Position numbers and translations under genes: made by a program. The notes under the pieces were generated by a model. The model searched no databases and was not told where the DNA came from. It saw only the letters and a program-made list of their open reading frames with translations. A stretch of DNA of 64,000 nt from an uncultured Bacteroidales bacterium (lineage in GTDB: Bacteria > Bacteroidota > Bacteroidia > Bacteroidales > UBA4417): assembly GCA_903879715.1 (NCBI GenBank), contig CAIRMR010000007.1, positions 23,991 to 87,990 on the forward strand, given 5' to 3'. Positions 63,152 to 64,000 of this stretch are shown here, one piece after another. How positions within the stretch are numbered: position 1 is the stretch's first letter; every line of letters begins with the position of its first letter.

Positions 63152-63682
63152 TCACTTCCTCCTCTTTTTGGGTGGAGTATAATTACTACCAGGCTTACCA
63201 TGTGTAATATGCGTTATAGGTGTCATTCCATATTGTGGATTTTTTACATAATCTAATTCGTGACTCGACGGCAGCCTAAATGACATACATGTAATCCCTT
63301 GATGATTTGTTATTGAAAAATCTCCAATAGTTATAACATCCATTCCGATTAAAGCATCACATCCTGCACTCAATGCATCAATTTCAGTTACAATAACATT
63401 TTGAATCACAACATGGTTAGGCAAGCCAATATTTATTGTATATGTATTCTGCGTTGCAATTCCGTTAGCAGTGCTTACTTGTGCCATGCCAGTAGGTATC
63501 AAGCCTAGTTTTTGTGCAACTTTTTTTGTAATTGCTGAACCAGTAGCCCCAGTATCCCAAATGGCTTTTATTGGTAATCCTGTAGTGTTACCTGTAACAA
63601 TTACTTGAATATCTGTAATTAAAACTCTTAATAAACCACCATTTGATTTAACAGTGAAAGCAGTAATATTAGACACGGGCAT
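63152..63682 (-). CDS. Retropepsin-like aspartic protease
   Basis: This is a 176-residue protein with a single retropepsin-type active site, AIWDTGATGSAI (Asp43-Thr-Gly), and a second hydrophobic block DALIGMDVITIGDFSI typical of the family. One domain per chain implies a homodimer, as in retroviral proteases. There is no signal peptide. It overlaps its upstream neighbour by 14 bp, so the two are coupled. It runs convergent to the ClpP-like gene, with a 103-bp gap between them. Confidence 0.8.
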   Translation of the reverse strand: MPVSNITAFTVKSNGGLLRVLITDIQVIVTGNTTGLPIKAIWDTGATGSAITKKVAQKLGLIPTGMAQVSTANGIATQNTYTINIGLPNHVVIQNVIVTEIDALSAGCDALIGMDVITIGDFSITNHQGITCMSFRLPSSHELDYVKNPQYGMTPITHITHGKPGSNYTPPKKRRK

Positions 63683-63914
63683 GAATAATAACCTGAGAAT
63701 GAAATGTTTGTGTATAACTATCTGTCCCTGGAATACAATGCTGAATTAAAAATGTTCCAAGTTTTTCAGTCTTAAGTGTTTCATTATAAGCTTCAGTGTG
63801 TGAAGCATAAACACCAATTACTTGTTCATCCTTGATGACTATAAATTTGCCATTGAATTTTTTTACTAATTCAGTCTGGTTATCAAGATAATATTTAAAT
63901 TCCTTTTCTAACAT
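63669..63914 (-). CDS. Small DUF5678-like protein
   Basis: This is an 81-residue protein (MLEKEFKYYLDNQTELVKKFNGKFIVIKDEQVIGVYASHTEAYNE...), whose pattern FNGKFIVIKDEQVIGVYAS fits the DUF5678 family often found next to retropepsin-like genes. A start at 63947 would add 11 residues; the ATG at 63914 is preferred. It overlaps the retropepsin gene by 14 bp. The remaining bases to 64000 hold no gene I can support. Confidence 0.65.
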   Translation of the reverse strand: MLEKEFKYYLDNQTELVKKFNGKFIVIKDEQVIGVYASHTEAYNETLKTEKLGTFLIQHCIPGTDSYTQTFHSQVIIHARV

Positions 63915-64000
63915 AATAATGTTCCTGATTACAAAAGTAATACCCAATTATTAAGAGAAGCGGAGATGTATTTTGATATCGAACAGAAGAAAGCTCATCA

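Larger units (their letters stand above)
41079..64000. mobile_element. Integrative element 2 carrying type I BREX (right end not reached)
   Basis: It starts at the tRNA-Asn core with its own integrase, then an 800-residue unknown protein, an HTH protein, a small linked gene, a P4-type primase/helicase, a BT4734-type protein and the BREX operon with flanking protease genes. The order of the first part parallels element 1. No relaxase or transfer gene is seen. Its right core should carry another copy of the 24-bp repeat and, if intact, the tRNA-Asn 5' half, both outside the window. Confidence 0.6.

Noticed and set aside
1..64000. CRISPR arrays, retrons, transposase genes
   Set aside because: No regularly spaced direct repeats, reverse transcriptase or transposase motifs were found on either strand.
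5690..64000. A self-transmissible conjugative element
   Set aside because: No relaxase, coupling protein or transfer (tra) gene is visible in the window; element 2 might still have them beyond the right edge.

Overview
The window looks like part of a Bacteroidota (probably Bacteroidales-like) chromosome of moderate GC. Four things point that way: promoters of the TAnnTTTG (-7) type; a SusC/SusD pair with an ECF sigma factor and a FecR regulator; type IX secretion C-terminal sorting domains; and IntDOT-like tyrosine recombinases with BT4734/VirE_N-type primase-like genes. No rRNA, CRISPR array or transposase gene was found.

Layout. (A) 1-5.7 kb is ordinary chromosome: a truncated tRNA-dihydrouridine synthase, TrhO, an outer-membrane protein, an endonuclease/exonuclease/phosphatase lipoprotein and a stand-alone 2-oxoacid acyltransferase. 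A short REP-like repeat and the decayed end of a T9SS cargo gene follow. (B) 5.7-41.1 kb appears to be one integrative element. It starts with a 24-bp core, an integrase, two small HTH proteins and a DUF3987 replication protein. Next comes a defence block: a type I restriction-modification operon interrupted by HigB/HigA-like genes and a Lit-like metallopeptidase, then a long Argonaute that has lost its nuclease residues. A polysaccharide utilisation locus (PUL) follows: ECF sigma, three esterase-type hydrolases, FecR, SusC, SusD, GH43 and a T9SS protein. The element ends with about 1.4 kb of hairpin-rich non-coding DNA and four small mobile-element genes. (C) At 41.05-41.10 kb lies the 3' half of a tRNA-Asn (anticodon GTT) with its terminator. 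A second copy of the 24-bp core overlaps its anticodon arm. (D) 41.1 kb to the right edge is a second element: integrase, an 800-residue protein of unknown function, HTH and primase genes, and a complete six-gene type I BREX system (brxA, brxB, brxC, pglX, pglZ, brxL). A ClpP/SppA-like protease gene, a retropepsin-like protease and a DUF5678-like protein follow.

How it fits together. Two related elements share the plan core - ~110 bp - paired 12-bp-spaced direct repeats - integrase - unknown protein - HTH - primase - cargo, and they appear to sit in tandem at tRNA-Asn. Together they carry type I R-M, a toxin-antitoxin-like pair, a probable phage-exclusion peptidase, an Argonaute and BREX, that is, several layers of anti-phage defence. 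The first also carries a xylan-type PUL as metabolic cargo. The least explained parts are the nuclease-dead Argonaute with its small upstream partner, the structured non-coding region at 37.5-38.84 kb, the 800-residue protein with a duplicated Cys-Cys-His motif, and the protease genes beside BREX.
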